DNA from: Natrarchaeobius chitinivorans
GTDB lineage: Archaea > Halobacteriota > Halobacteria > Halobacteriales > Natrialbaceae
Reading direction: 5' to 3'
Assembly (NCBI RefSeq): GCF_003841505.1
Contig: NZ_REGA01000006.1
Coordinates: forward strand, 1-64,000
Length of the DNA stretch: 64,000 bases
Of this stretch, positions 15,830-25,132 are shown piece by piece; positions within the stretch are counted from its first letter, which is position 1; each line of letters begins with the position of its first letter. A model generated the notes under the pieces. The model did no database searches. It was not told where the DNA came from and saw only the letters and a program-made list of their open reading frames with translations. The position numbers and the translations under genes were made by a program.

Positions 15830-16111
15830 ATGGCTCCGATCACGAGACTCGTCCTCGACGTTTTGAAACCCCACGATCCCGGCGTCGTTCCCTTCACGGC
15901 ACGTCTCGGCGATCTCGAGGGAATCGAAGCGGCCACCGCGACGGTCGTCGAAATCGACGAAAACGTGAAGACGCTGCGGGTCACGATCGAGGGCGGGGAT
16001 CTCGAGATGGATTCGATTCGCGACGAGATCGAGGACCTCAGCGCGTCGGTCCACTCCATCGATCAGGTCGCCTGTGGGTCGCGAGCCGTCGACGATCCCT
16101 GGCTCGGCTGA
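15830..16111 (+). CDS. DUF211-family protein
   Basis: The 93-residue protein begins MAPITRLVLDVLKPHDPG and matches the short archaeal DUF211 family, which has a ferredoxin-like fold (VKTLRVTIEGGDLEMDSIRDEI is its central strand-helix unit). The biochemical role is not established. The stop is 2 bp before the start of the VIT1-like membrane gene, and these two families are known neighbours in other archaea, so a joint role in metal handling is a fair guess. Confidence 0.88.
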   Translation: MAPITRLVLDVLKPHDPGVVPFTARLGDLEGIEAATATVVEIDENVKTLRVTIEGGDLEMDSIRDEIEDLSASVHSIDQVACGSRAVDDPWLG

Positions 16112-16113
16112 CG

Positions 16114-16695
16114 ATGGCCGGTCGTCTCTCACGCCTTCGGCGCGTTCTCGGAAAGGAGGAGGTGCGATCGATCTCCCGGCGGTACTTCATCGCCAACGGG
16201 TTCGACGGCACGCTCACCAGCATCGGCGTCGTCGTCGGCGCCTACCTCTCGGGCATCGACGACGGACTCACCGTGATCGCGATCGGCGTCGGTGCAGCCG
16301 TCGGCCTCGGCACGTCGGGCGTCTGGAGCGTCTGGGAGATCGAGCGCGCGGAGGCGATGGCCGAGCGCCAGCGCCTCGAGCGAGCGATGCTGACCGAACT
16401 CGAGGATACGCGCGTCCAGCGCGAGGGGCGAGCCGCCCAGATCGTCCACGCCGCCGCGAGCGCGTCCGGTCCGCTGCTGGCGATCGGGCTCACGCTCTTT
16501 CCGCTGGCGCTCGAGGGGGTCGTCTTCTCGATGCTCGAGGCGGTACTCGCCTCGATTACCGTCGGCGTCCTGATACTGTCGACGTTCGGCGTCTACCTCG
16601 CCTCGATCTCCCGCCAGCGGTGGTACGTCGCCGCCGCCCGAATGGGGATCGCCGGAATCGTCGTCGCGGCGATCAACGTCGTGCTGCCGGGGTGA
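16114..16695 (+). CDS. VIT1/CCC1-like membrane protein (TIGR00267 type)
   Basis: The 193-residue protein has about five membrane segments. The first contains FIANGFDGTLTSIGVVVGAY, resembling the opening of VIT1/CCC1 iron/manganese transporters (NDG near the start). Later segments are VIAIGVGAAVGLGTSGVWS, LLAIGLTLFPLALEGVVF and MGIAGIVVAAINVVLPG. The cytosolic stretch rich in Glu (EIERAEAMAERQRLERAMLTE) is where these proteins bind metal ions. It is co-transcribed with the DUF211 gene. Transport of iron or manganese is inferred from the family only. Confidence 0.8.
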   Translation: MAGRLSRLRRVLGKEEVRSISRRYFIANGFDGTLTSIGVVVGAYLSGIDDGLTVIAIGVGAAVGLGTSGVWSVWEIERAEAMAERQRLERAMLTELEDTRVQREGRAAQIVHAAASASGPLLAIGLTLFPLALEGVVFSMLEAVLASITVGVLILSTFGVYLASISRQRWYVAAARMGIAGIVVAAINVVLPG

Positions 16696-16710
16696 TTTCG
16701 ATCGATCCGA

Positions 16711-17880
16711 TCACTCGGTGACCGAACGGAGATCGATGTCTGCAACCGTTCGATCGTCGGCGTCGGTGCCGCCGATCAGGCCCGTGTCGTCATCCCCACC
16801 CGAACCCGTCGCCTCGAGTCCATCGAGCGATCGCTCGTCGGGAGTGGCCCACGGCATAAACTCACACCCCTCGGACTCGAGGCCGGACTCCTGGTCGACG
16901 AAGATGGCAGTCGCCACGTCGTACTCGCAGTGGACCGCCTCTCCTTCGGGTGGAATCGTCACCGTCTCGTCGCCGATCTGCATCGCGAGCTGGGCGCGCA
17001 TCTCGGCGTCGGTGACTTCCTCGTTGTCGACGTGGGTGGCAAACCACGCGGCGACGTCGTCGTTGTCGAGGTCGACGACGAACGTGACCTCGCGGCTCTC
17101 ACCCGGTGGAATGTTCGTCCCGTCACCTCCCTCGAGGGCGTCGACCTCGTGGGCGTCCCACTCGGCGACGAGGTGATCGTTGAACTCCATCTCGCCGGTG
17201 AACGCCGGCGTCGGGAGCGGGTAGGCGTTCGGGTTGTGGACGTCGAACGTGAGGTGTAGTTCGGTCCGGTCCCGATCGACTGCACCCCACTCCGCGTCGG
17301 TGTCCGTGATCTCGACCGTCGGTTCGAGCGTTCCGTCACCCGTCGCTCCGGAGTCGACTGGCGACAGCGAGTGTTCGCCCTCCATCTCCGAGATGCTCTC
17401 GGCCACCATCGGCTCGAGGTCGGTCTCGATCTCGTCTTCGTGGGTGTGGGTGGGTGATCCCGAGAGCGGGCCGACCTCGGCGTGGACGGTGACGTCGGCC
17501 TCGAGATCGCTCACCTCGCCGTTGTCGACGTGGGACGCCCACCAGACGGGAATCTGCTGGTAGCGAAGGCCGGTCCGAAGCTCGGTCGTGGAGTTGCCCG
17601 ACGGAACCGTGACGTCCGCCGCGTCTCCGTCGGCGAGCGAGACGTCGTTCATCTCGAGTGCGTACTCGACGGCGAGCTCGTCGACGTTGATCCCGGGATT
17701 GGGATTGTCGATCCAGACCGTCGTGATCACCTCGATCCGCTCGTCGTCGACCTCGCCCCAGGCGTTGTCCTCGAGGCCGGCGTCTGGAACGCCGATCACG
17801 CCCGCGGCGAACAGTCCGCCGAGTATCCCGACGGAACCGATCCCCAGTGCGAACACGACCGCCACCACCTTCTTGATCAT
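16711..17880 (-). CDS. LEA14-like (WHy domain) exported or membrane-anchored protein
   Basis: The start at 17880 gives 389 residues. One hydrophobic segment near the N-terminus (VVAVVFALGIGSVGILGGLFAAG) is a signal or anchor. Two related beta-sandwich units follow (about 40-170 and 180-310), each with the WHy hallmarks: TTVWIDNPNPGINVD and LTFDVHNPNAYPLP, then IPVWWASHVDN and VAAWFATHVDN. The LEA14 family is tied to desiccation and osmotic stress. The tail is Asp/Gly-rich. A TATA box at 17904-17914 is 24-34 bp upstream of this ATG, which favours it over the ATG 51 bp further up. Confidence 0.85.
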   Translation of the reverse strand: MIKKVVAVVFALGIGSVGILGGLFAAGVIGVPDAGLEDNAWGEVDDERIEVITTVWIDNPNPGINVDELAVEYALEMNDVSLADGDAADVTVPSGNSTTELRTGLRYQQIPVWWASHVDNGEVSDLEADVTVHAEVGPLSGSPTHTHEDEIETDLEPMVAESISEMEGEHSLSPVDSGATGDGTLEPTVEITDTDAEWGAVDRDRTELHLTFDVHNPNAYPLPTPAFTGEMEFNDHLVAEWDAHEVDALEGGDGTNIPPGESREVTFVVDLDNDDVAAWFATHVDNEEVTDAEMRAQLAMQIGDETVTIPPEGEAVHCEYDVATAIFVDQESGLESEGCEFMPWATPDERSLDGLEATGSGGDDDTGLIGGTDADDRTVADIDLRSVTE

Positions 17881-17903
17881 GTGTCCGGACGCCACGAATC
17901 GAA

Positions 17904-17914
17904 GTACAATATAC
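17904..17914 (-). promoter_or_regulatory. TATA box for the LEA14-like gene
   Basis: On the minus strand AGTATATTGTA is 24-34 bp before the ATG at 17880, fitting a leaderless transcript. It decides the start. Confidence 0.6.
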
Positions 17915-18014
17915 TTGGTGGATCTCACCATTGTTGTCGTTCCGTTATCTATTCGGCCCTCGAGGCCTGTCGATCCGAAACACCCTACCCGTTTCTTCGA
18001 GTTTGTCAGAGCTG

Positions 18015-18536
18015 TTATTTTTCGACTTCGAGCAACGCCACCCGCTCGCGGACCAGCGCCGACAGCGAGGCATCGGTCGCCGCCCGCTCGGCGTCGGTGA
18101 TCTCGAAGAAGTCACACAGCGTCCGCTCGTCCGGCTCCGCGAGCGTCGCCTCCAGCGAGGCGACCGCCTCGAGTTCCTCGAGTGCCTCGAGCGCCGCCGA
18201 TTCGCGAGCGTCGTCTACTTCGCTCGTCTCGTCGCCGGCGATCAGGATCACGGCTCGGTTCCCGCCCTCGCCGACGCCCATCTCGAGCGCACGATCGATC
18301 TGTCGCCGCCCGGCGGCGTACAGCAGGATCTCGACGGCTCGATCGCGAGCCACGTTCTCCCCGCGTTCGATCGACCGGTCGGCCAGTTCGACCGCGCGCT
18401 CGAGGTGGTTTCGGTCGGCGACGTACCGGGCATCGAACGCCTGTATCGTCACGCCGTGATCGTCGCCGATCTCGCCCAGTCGCGAGACGAACGCGTCGAG
18501 GTCGTCGACCGACAGCCGGCACTCGAGTAGCTCCAT
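18015..18536 (-). CDS. cgi121: KEOPS complex subunit Cgi121
   Basis: The 173-residue protein begins [20 protein letters not shown] and contains VTIQAFDARYVADRNHLERA and VEILLYAAGRRQIDRALEMG, the RNA-binding core of Cgi121. In KEOPS it helps load tRNA for t6A modification at position 37. It starts within the stop of hel308 (TGATG, one base shared), a gene pairing known from other haloarchaea. No other KEOPS subunit (Kae1-Bud32, Pcc1) is in the window. The protein is cytosolic and of normal length. Confidence 0.9.
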   Translation of the reverse strand: MELLECRLSVDDLDAFVSRLGEIGDDHGVTIQAFDARYVADRNHLERAVELADRSIERGENVARDRAVEILLYAAGRRQIDRALEMGVGEGGNRAVILIAGDETSEVDDARESAALEALEELEAVASLEATLAEPDERTLCDFFEITDAERAATDASLSALVRERVALLEVEK

Positions 18537-20926
18537 CAGAAGTCACCCAGACTCGACTGGCTGTCCTCGAATTCGGTCGTACTGGCGTCTCCGTTCGGGC
18601 CGTCCCCCGTCCCGCTTTCGCCTTCGGCGCTCGAGCCACCGGTCCCGCCGCCGGGATCGACCGGATCGACGCCGTCCATCGACGGATCCTCCCGGCCGGC
18701 GTTCTCGAGGATCGTTTCGGCGGTCTTTTTCCCCTTGAGCACCCGGAGGACGACGCCCTTGTCGGCCGTTCGAAGGTCGGCGGGCTCCTCGATGCCCGCC
18801 TCGTACAGCCGCCGGGCTCGTTTCCGGCCGACGCCGCCGACCGAGACGAGTTCGAGCAGGTCTTCGCCGACGCCGTGTTCGACTCGTGCCCGTGCCTCCC
18901 GGACCGCGACGGTCCACTCGCTGTCGATCTCGCGGGCGAGCGATTCGGCGGCTCCGAGCAGCCACTCGGCGGTATCGACCTTCCCGCGGAGGTCGCCCGG
19001 GCCGATCTTGTAGCGTTCCGTAATCGTCTCCTCTTCGGTCTCCTCGGCCCAGTCCTCGAGCAGTTTGCCCGTCTTCAGCGCCGCGAGCCAGTCCTCGAAG
19101 CGATTCTCCTCGAACTCGCTCGGAGCGTCGCCGAGCAGCTCGGCTTCGCGCTCGTAGTACAGTTCGCCGAATTTCTCGTCTTCCCCCGAGCGGAGGTAGA
19201 GTTCGTACATGTCCGGCGTCCGCGAGACGAGCTGGTAGAGCCCGAGCGCGGTCGGGCGGTCGTCGGCCGACTCGAGGCCGTGGACGATCTCGGCGGCGCT
19301 CATCGGGTCGAGGTAGAGCCGGGAGACGGTGTGGCCGAGGTTCGTCGCCTCGAGTTCGACGGCCGCGTCGTCGCGTTCGGCGAGGTCTGCCGCGGAAGTG
19401 AAGGCACTCCCAGCGTCGTCCGCCTCGACCGAATCGCTCCCGGATCCCGTACCGGGCGACGCTCCCTCGCGTTCGACGAAGTCGTTGCGCTCGAGATAGG
19501 AGAGCACGTCGTCGGTCACCGACTCGAGTCGGCCGGATTCGGCGGACTGGCTCGCATAGAGGGTGGCCTCGAGAAAGTCGAGCAGCCCCGTTCGGGTTCG
19601 CGCGAACCCGGAGGCGATCGTCGCGAGGACGTGCGTTCGCAAGGCGGGTTCGGCCGCCAGTTTCGAGCGGACGTCCTCGGGGTCGGCCCAGACGTAGCGG
19701 TCGAACAGTTCCTGGCTCTCGTCGTGACTCTTTGCGAGCAAAACGGCTTCGCCGTAGGGGTCGAGGCCGGGTCGTCCCGCCCGCCCCATCATCTGGTGGA
19801 TCTCGAGGACGTCGAGGGGAGCCATGCCGCCGGCGCTGGGGTCGAAGCGCCGCCAGTCCCGGACGACGACGCGTCGGGCGGGCGTGTTGACGCCTGCAGC
19901 CAGGGTGGGCGTCGCGGAGATCACCTTCAACAGGCGGTCGCGGAAGGCGTCCTCGACGAGGCTCCGCTGGGTGTTCGAGAGGCCGGCGTGGTGAAACGCG
20001 GAGCCGCGCTCGACGCAGTCCGCGAGATCGCGGCTCGTCTCCGTGTCGCTGTCCTCGCGGATCTCCTCGGCGAGTTCCGCGAGCGCCGTTCGGTCGTCGT
20101 CGGTCAGTTCGGGACTCGAGACGCTTCCCAGTCTGCGAGCGGCGGCCTCGGCGTTTCGCCGGGAGTTGACGAACACCAGTGAGGACCCTCCTTCCTGTAA
20201 GATGTCGCGGACGAGCGCCGCCTCCTGTTTTTCGGAGCCTTCCACGGGCACCTCCCGCGTCGACCCGTCGTCGAAGTTGAGCGCGTTGCCGTAGTGGACG
20301 CCTGTTCGCAGGTCGATCGGTCGCCACTCCGAGTCGACGAGCGAGGCGTCGAGCCAGTCGGCGATCTCGTCGGCGTTGCCGACCGTCGCCGAGAGCGCGA
20401 CGACTTGCAACTGCGGGTTCAGCTGCCGGAGCTTGGCGAGGGTCACCTCGAGGGTCGGTCCCCGGCTTCGGTCGTCGATGAGGTGGACCTCGTCGCTGAC
20501 GACGCAGGTGAGATCCGAGAGCCAGGCCGCGCCGTTTCGCACCAGAGAGTCGACTTTCTCGCTGGTAGCGACGATCACGTCCTTGGTGGCGAGCCACTCG
20601 CTGGTCGATTCGTAGTTGCCGGTCGCGACGCCGGTCGTCACGCCGAACGAGTCGTAGGCGTCGAATTCGGCCTTTTTCTCGCTGGCCAGCGCTCGCAACG
20701 GGACGATGTAGAGCGCCTTCCCCCCTCGCTGGACTGCAGAGAGCATCGACAGCGCCGCGATCATCGTCTTCCCGCTTGCGGTCGGGACGGCGGCGACGAG
20801 GTTCTCGCCCTCGGTCGCACCGGCGTCGACGGCCTCGGCCTGTGGCGGGTAGAGCTCCTCGATGCCCTCCTCCCGAAAGTGAGAGACGGCACCGGGCGGG
20901 AGCCCCGACAGCTCCTCGACGTTCAT
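18536..20926 (-). CDS. hel308: ATP-dependent DNA helicase Hel308
   Basis: The 796-residue superfamily 2 helicase begins [20 protein letters not shown]. Motif I is [10 protein letters not shown] (about 48-57), the DEVH box is [11 protein letters not shown] (about 143), motif III is [10 protein letters not shown] and motif VI is [12 protein letters not shown] winged-helix/ratchet region and a C-terminal helix-hairpin-helix ([20 protein letters not shown]) complete the fold. Hel308 unwinds lagging strands at stalled forks and acts in repair and recombination. An acidic insert rich in Ser/Gly/Asp (about 490-530) is a halophile-type linker. Cgi121 follows with a one-base overlap. Confidence 0.97.
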   Translation of the reverse strand: MNVEELSGLPPGAVSHFREEGIEELYPPQAEAVDAGATEGENLVAAVPTASGKTMIAALSMLSAVQRGGKALYIVPLRALASEKKAEFDAYDSFGVTTGVATGNYESTSEWLATKDVIVATSEKVDSLVRNGAAWLSDLTCVVSDEVHLIDDRSRGPTLEVTLAKLRQLNPQLQVVALSATVGNADEIADWLDASLVDSEWRPIDLRTGVHYGNALNFDDGSTREVPVEGSEKQEAALVRDILQEGGSSLVFVNSRRNAEAAARRLGSVSSPELTDDDRTALAELAEEIREDSDTETSRDLADCVERGSAFHHAGLSNTQRSLVEDAFRDRLLKVISATPTLAAGVNTPARRVVVRDWRRFDPSAGGMAPLDVLEIHQMMGRAGRPGLDPYGEAVLLAKSHDESQELFDRYVWADPEDVRSKLAAEPALRTHVLATIASGFARTRTGLLDFLEATLYASQSAESGRLESVTDDVLSYLERNDFVEREGASPGTGSGSDSVEADDAGSAFTSAADLAERDDAAVELEATNLGHTVSRLYLDPMSAAEIVHGLESADDRPTALGLYQLVSRTPDMYELYLRSGEDEKFGELYYEREAELLGDAPSEFEENRFEDWLAALKTGKLLEDWAEETEEETITERYKIGPGDLRGKVDTAEWLLGAAESLAREIDSEWTVAVREARARVEHGVGEDLLELVSVGGVGRKRARRLYEAGIEEPADLRTADKGVVLRVLKGKKTAETILENAGREDPSMDGVDPVDPGGGTGGSSAEGESGTGDGPNGDASTTEFEDSQSSLGDF

Positions 20927-21023
20927 TACCCGCCTTTGGCGCGTCCCGGGGTTTAAACTGTCGTCTCCCGCCCAGCGCGTGTCGTCTGTCCACCGAACGC
21001 CGTTTCTCTGAGATCATACTGGC

Positions 21024-21102
21024 GGCGACAGATCGATGTGTCACACGGACCCGGTGGCGACAGGTCGATGTGCCACACTGGCCCGGCGGCGACAGATCGA
21101 TG
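21024..21102. repeat. 32-bp tandem repeat, about 2.5 copies
   Basis: Units start at 21024, 21056 and 21088 with GGCGACAGRTCGATG; the first two are 32 bp and the third is cut after 15 bp. They lie between the divergent starts of hel308 and the universal stress protein gene, so they could affect either promoter. Confidence 0.8.
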
Positions 21103-21126
21103 AGGCTCGCGGTCGAACTGTGCCCG

Positions 21127-21561
21127 ATGGCCGATCCCACTCGCGTCCTCGTCCCCACGTTCGGCCGTCCTCGAGAGGACGAGGCGCTCGCGTACGCTCT
21201 CGAGGCGTATCCCGACGCGGAGGTAATCGTCCTCGCCGTCGTGACCCCGATCGGCACACCGCTGAGCGAGGGGGGCGTCCTCGAGCGAGACGACGAACGG
21301 ACGGCACGAGCGCGCGACCGTGCGGCGGAACTGCTCGAGTCCGTCGACGCTGGGGCCGCGACGGATCGCGTCCGGATCGAGGTTCGCGAGGGCCGTCCGG
21401 CGAACGTCATTCCGACGTACGCGAGCGACGAGGGAGTCGATCACGTCGTCATGTACGGCCACGGGACCGAAACGAGCGGTCTCGTTCGGCGGCTTCTCGG
21501 TCGAACCGTCGCCACGACCGTCGTCGAGCGGACCGACCGTCCGGTGACGGTTCTGGGCTGA
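21127..21561 (+). CDS. Universal stress protein (UspA family)
   Basis: The start at 21127 (MADPTRVLVPTFGRPREDEA) gives 144 residues. The ATP-binding pattern of the family is near the end: VVMYGHGTETSGLVRRLLGRTV followed by PVTVLG. The single Usp domain is cytosolic and probably dimeric. The role under stress is general and not further defined. The open frame extends upstream through the tandem repeat (to 20776), but no promoter or family sequence supports a longer form. The TGA stop is also the left boundary of a dispersed palindromic repeat. Confidence 0.85.
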   Translation: MADPTRVLVPTFGRPREDEALAYALEAYPDAEVIVLAVVTPIGTPLSEGGVLERDDERTARARDRAAELLESVDAGAATDRVRIEVREGRPANVIPTYASDEGVDHVVMYGHGTETSGLVRRLLGRTVATTVVERTDRPVTVLG

Positions 21562-21645
21562 TACGGTTTACTGTAAGTCATTTCCGGCGCAACCGCGACC
21601 CGGGCGGCGGTTGCGCCGGTAAATCGTTACAGCAATCCGTATGAT
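21559..21645. repeat. Dispersed palindromic repeat, copy 2 (TGA-flanked, overlaps a stop codon)
   Basis: The core TACGGTTTACTGTAA...TTACAGCAATCCGTA holds an inner palindrome CCGGCGCAACCGC/GCGGTTGCGCCGG. The left TGA (21559-21561) is the stop codon of the stress protein gene; the right flank also reads TGA (21643-21645). Confidence 0.88.
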
Positions 21646-21897
21646 GCGGTCGCCGGTGCCGGCTACCCGGCGCGACCGCAGCCCACCCGGCTTGCACCGG
21701 AACTGCCGGCCGACAGCCAGTACGGTTCGGGTGCTACCGGCCTCGAGACGGGCGCCAGGCACCGCGTGGGCGTTGTCCACGACCGCCGGTCACCGCGTGG
21801 GCGCTGTCGACGACCGCACAGCGAGCGAGCGTGAAGCGGACGAAACCAGGATCGAAACGCGTCGAAGCCAAAACGAACCGACGACACGGAGGAACCA
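21646..21897. other. Non-coding stretch with a short tandem repeat (21760-21817)
   Basis: No gene was found. CACCGCGTGGGCG(T/C)TGTC is repeated with a 31-bp period (21760 and 21791). The rest is GC-rich without clear structure. Confidence 0.5.
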
Positions 21898-22125
21898 GTG
21901 AAACCGGTGTACTACTGCCGTCGATGCGACGAGGAGATCTCGCGAACCGCCGACGAGTGTCCACACTGTGGATACTACCCGCAGTCGATCGTCTGGCGGA
22001 TCGGGGTCGGGGCGCTGATCTTCGGGACGCCGATCGTCTTCGTGTCGCCTCCGATCGACCTGTTTCTGGTGTTCGTCGGAGTTCTCGCTATCTGTGGAAG
22101 CTACCTCGCATCTCCCGCCGGTTGA
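21898..22125 (+). CDS. Small zinc-ribbon membrane protein
   Basis: The 75-residue protein starts with GTG. A zinc ribbon (YYCRRCDEEISRTADECPHCGYYP, two CxxC pairs at residues 7-10 and 21-24) is followed by one or two membrane segments (IGVGALIFGTPIVFVS and LFLVFVGVLAICGSYLA). Such zinc-ribbon membrane microproteins are common in haloarchaea and have no proven role. It is convergent with the phosphate transporter gene, 49 bp apart. Confidence 0.72.
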   Translation: MKPVYYCRRCDEEISRTADECPHCGYYPQSIVWRIGVGALIFGTPIVFVSPPIDLFLVFVGVLAICGSYLASPAG

Positions 22126-22174
22126 TCCTCGGCACCAGAAGCCTCGCACACCGGGGACGGTGTCCGGTTCGCGT

Positions 22175-23383
22175 TCACCCGCCGATCACTGTGGCGAGCG
22201 CCCGGTAGAGGCCGTATCCGACGGCGATCGAACTCGCGAGCGTCAGCAGCCAGAACGTGACCGTGAAGGCGATCTTCCGCCGGGAGACGCCGGCCGATCC
22301 CGCGGCCAGTCCACCGCCGATAACTCCCGAGAGGATGATGTTGTTGAGCGAGATAGGAATCCCGAGCGCGATCGCGAGCTGTGCGATGACGAAGCCGGGA
22401 ACCAGCGCCGCGATCGACCGACGGACGCCGAGCTGGGCGTACTCCCGCGAGGTCGCCTGTAACAGACGCGGTGCGGCCATCCACGCACCGGCGAGAATGC
22501 CGGTCGCGCCGAGCGCCAGCAGCGTGATTCCCGGCAGTCCGAGTTCGACCCGGAAGAGGTTCTCGAGCGGGCCGGTCGCGAGCCCGACCTGGGAGCCGCC
22601 GGAGGAGAAGGCGACGATTCCGCCGAGGACGAGCAGAAACGACCGAATGCCGCCTTCGACCGACTCGAGGACGCGCTTTCGAACCCAGTAGAACGCGAGG
22701 ACGCCGACGGCGACGGTCACGAGGACGGTCCCGACGTCGACGCCGTAAGCGAGGGTCGGACCGCCACCGAACTGTCGGGAGACGAAGCGAGCGAGCGTTC
22801 CCTGGTCGGCGACCGGATCGGGGACGATGCCGAGGCGAACGTTTGCGACGATTGCGCCGACGACGCCGGCGAGCAGTGGGACGCCAACGGACTCGGGAAT
22901 GTCGTCGCGGCGCAGCGTGACGGCGGTGGCGTACGCCAGACCGCCGGACATGAAGGGGACGAGCAGCCAGAAGGTCCCCAGTCGGCGATAGGTCGCCATC
23001 GCGGGATCGCCGCCCAGCGAGAGCCCGACGCCGACCATCGCGCCCGTGGTCGCGAACGCCGCGGGGATCGGATACCGGGTGTAGATCCCGACGGCCATGA
23101 ACGTCGCCGCGGTGAGCAATCCGGCGGTCGCCGCCAGCGGCGTGATCGCGACGCCGTCTATCAGGTCCGCGCCGACCGTCTCGGAGATGCTTCCCCCCTG
23201 CATCAGCGCGCCGGCGGCCGCGAGCAGGCCGATCACGAACGCGGCCCGCATCGTCGAAATCGCGTTCGCGCCGATCGCGGGGGCGAACGGCGGCGAGTTG
23301 CTGTTCGCGCCGAGTACCCACGCCATAAACAGACAGGTAACGATAGCCGTCCCGACCAGAACGACGAACGACGCAGCGACCAT
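22175..23383 (-). CDS. pit: Inorganic phosphate transporter, PiT family
   Basis: The start at 23383 gives 402 residues with about ten to twelve membrane segments. The duplicated PiT signature is recognisable: VLGANSNSPPFAPAIGANAISTMRAAFVIGLL in the first half and GIPISLNNIILSGVIGGGLAAG in the second. PiT proteins import phosphate (or metal-phosphate) coupled to Na+ or H+. No phoU gene is beside it. The start was placed at MVAASFVVLVGTAI because the upstream extension lacks membrane character. Confidence 0.9.
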   Translation of the reverse strand: MVAASFVVLVGTAIVTCLFMAWVLGANSNSPPFAPAIGANAISTMRAAFVIGLLAAAGALMQGGSISETVGADLIDGVAITPLAATAGLLTAATFMAVGIYTRYPIPAAFATTGAMVGVGLSLGGDPAMATYRRLGTFWLLVPFMSGGLAYATAVTLRRDDIPESVGVPLLAGVVGAIVANVRLGIVPDPVADQGTLARFVSRQFGGGPTLAYGVDVGTVLVTVAVGVLAFYWVRKRVLESVEGGIRSFLLVLGGIVAFSSGGSQVGLATGPLENLFRVELGLPGITLLALGATGILAGAWMAAPRLLQATSREYAQLGVRRSIAALVPGFVIAQLAIALGIPISLNNIILSGVIGGGLAAGSAGVSRRKIAFTVTFWLLTLASSIAVGYGLYRALATVIGG

Positions 23384-23510
23384 CTCGTCAGGCAGGATTC
23401 GACGGGCCGTCGGATAAACGTTCGTCTGGCTATCCCCACCCCGACGCTCCGCTCGGTTCGTCTCGAGCGATCGCGAAGGAGTTAGGTGGTTGTCACCATA
23501 TCGATCCTGC

Positions 23511-23999
23511 ATGACGACGCAGACGCGGCCACTCCGCCAGGTCATCGGGACGAGCGTTCGGTCCGGCGTTCCGCTCGCCGTGCTCGCGGGAGTGATCCAC
23601 GCGCTCACCATCGTCCGCGCCCGAACGGAGATCGAGGGCGAACTCGAGGCGGCCCTCGAGACGCACCCGGAACTCGCCGAGTTCGCCGTCGAGGAACTGT
23701 ACCACCTGATACTGCTAACCACGCCGCCGATTACGGTCGGCGCGTACCTCGTCGTCGCCGTCATCTTCGGCGTCGTCTACGATCGGTATCTCTCGAGGGG
23801 CGGGGAAATCGATGCGTACGTGCTCGCGGCCCTCGTCGGAGTCGCACTCAGTTTCGTCTGGGGATTTCGACTGCCGTTGATCCCGCTCGTCGGTGCGAAC
23901 GTCGCGCTCTGGCTGGGGTTCACGTGGCTGTTTTTCCGGTTTCGCGCCCGGCGATCTGCGTCCGACGAGGACGGTTCGACCGCCGGGGGCGGTGCGTGA
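23511..23999 (+). CDS. Membrane protein of unknown function
   Basis: The start at 23511 (MTTQTRPLRQVIGTSVRSG) gives 162 residues with about four hydrophobic segments, including VPLAVLAGVIHALTIV, ITVGAYLVVAVIFGVVY, YVLAALVGVALSFVWGF and NVALWLGFTWLFFRF. A Glu-rich loop lies between the first two. No family was recognised. It is divergent from the phosphate transporter (128 bp between starts) and 56 bp upstream of the ferredoxin gene on the same strand, so co-transcription with ferredoxin is possible. Confidence 0.65.
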   Translation: MTTQTRPLRQVIGTSVRSGVPLAVLAGVIHALTIVRARTEIEGELEAALETHPELAEFAVEELYHLILLTTPPITVGAYLVVAVIFGVVYDRYLSRGGEIDAYVLAALVGVALSFVWGFRLPLIPLVGANVALWLGFTWLFFRFRARRSASDEDGSTAGGGA

Positions 24000-24055
24000 C
24001 CGCTCTCGTTTCCGATCCCGTCAGTGCTTTACCCGCATCGATCCAACCGTCGGCC

Positions 24056-24301
24056 ATGCGTGTCGAATTCGACGAGGACACCTGTATCGGGATGTACCAG
24101 TGCGTCGCGGAGTGGGACGCCTTCTCGAAGGACAAAGACAGAGGGAAGGCGATCCTCGAGGGAAGCGAGGAGGAAGAAGACGGGATCTTCGCCCGCGAAA
24201 TTCCGGAAGACGCGGAACTGGACGCGAAGTTCGCCGCGCGGACGTGTCCCGTCGACGCGATCACGATCTACGACGATGACGGCGAGCAGATAATTCCCTG
24301 A
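24056..24301 (+). CDS. Ferredoxin, probably [3Fe-4S] type
   Basis: The 81-residue acidic protein has the cluster motif CIGMYQC (residues 10-16) and the distal CPVDAI (about 65). In [4Fe-4S] ferredoxins the middle position is Cys; here it is Met, the pattern CxxMxxC...CP seen in ferredoxins that serve cytochromes P450 in actinobacteria and hold a [3Fe-4S] cluster. A halophile-style acidic insert separates the two parts. A P450 gene starts 830 bp downstream, so it may be the electron donor; this is inference. Its TGA stop is the edge of a dispersed repeat copy. Confidence 0.85.
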   Translation: MRVEFDEDTCIGMYQCVAEWDAFSKDKDRGKAILEGSEEEEDGIFAREIPEDAELDAKFAARTCPVDAITIYDDDGEQIIP

Positions 24302-24385
24302 TACGGATTACTGTAACTGTGTACCGGCGCACCCGCGACCCGTGCGGCGGGTGCGCCGGCAATGACTTACAGTAAACCGTATGAC
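24299..24385. repeat. Dispersed palindromic repeat, copy 3 (TGA-flanked, overlaps a stop codon)
   Basis: The core is TACGGATTACTGTAA...TTACAGTAAACCGTA with inner arms CCGGCGCACCCGC/GCGGGTGCGCCGG. The left TGA (24299-24301) is the ferredoxin stop codon; TGA follows the right end (24383-24385). Confidence 0.9.
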
Positions 24386-24404
24386 ACTCGATCAGCCTTC
24401 GTTC

Positions 24405-25058
24405 TCACCGCCGTAACGCCGCGTCGACGAGTTCCGACTCGACCGTCCGAAGCAGCGTCGACGCCGCGCTTTCCGAACACTCGAGTTCAGCCGCCACGTC
24501 GGCGAGCGACCCGCTCCGTGGGACGTCGTAGTAGCCGACGCTCCTCGCGACTTCCATCGCCTCGAACTGCCGGGCGGTCAGTCGACCGGCGAGCGTCTCG
24601 GCTTTTCGCTGGTGGTCGCTCACGCGCTCGACCTCGACGCCGACGCCCTCGGGGAACGCCTCGAGCACGCCCGAGAGCGCGTCCGGCTCCCCGAGGACAG
24701 TGACGTGGACCGTCTTCCGACCGGTGTAGACGATCGGCGGGACGATCACCAGCCCCGGGACGTCGAACGACCCCATGAACGTCGCGTCGGCCTCCCGGAG
24801 ATCCATCTCGACGTAGCCGTAGAAACTGTCGTCGTCGACGCGCGTAATGTCGTACCGCCGGACCATCTCGAGGTCCGCTGCGATCTCGGCGAGTCCCTCG
24901 TGATCGCCGACGACCAGCGAGAGAAACCGGATCGTCTCCGCCTCCGGATCGATCTCCCAGGAGAGGACTTCCTCCCGAAACGTCGGCTCGGCGGGAACGT
25001 TCGCCACTGGCATCTGCATCGACGGCGGGAGTCGCAGCGTGAGGTCGGCAGACCGCAT
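24405..25058 (-). CDS. HTH-10 (bacterio-opsin-activator-type) transcription regulator
   Basis: The 217-residue protein has an N-terminal sensor-like domain (about 20-150) and a C-terminal HTH-10 domain: LTARQFEAMEVARSVGYYDVPR then SLADVAAELECSESAASTLLRTVE. This family is confined to haloarchaea and includes the Bat C-terminus. Targets are usually nearby genes. It is divergent from the P450 gene with 74 bp between the starts, so control of the P450 promoter is likely. The inducer is unknown. Confidence 0.9.
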   Translation of the reverse strand: MRSADLTLRLPPSMQMPVANVPAEPTFREEVLSWEIDPEAETIRFLSLVVGDHEGLAEIAADLEMVRRYDITRVDDDSFYGYVEMDLREADATFMGSFDVPGLVIVPPIVYTGRKTVHVTVLGEPDALSGVLEAFPEGVGVEVERVSDHQRKAETLAGRLTARQFEAMEVARSVGYYDVPRSGSLADVAAELECSESAASTLLRTVESELVDAALRR

Positions 25059-25132
25059 ACTCGTCTTTCCAACTTAAAGAAGTTCAGTGCTTCGGGATAA
25101 CGACGACAGTAGTGGCCACCCACCGTTCGGGT

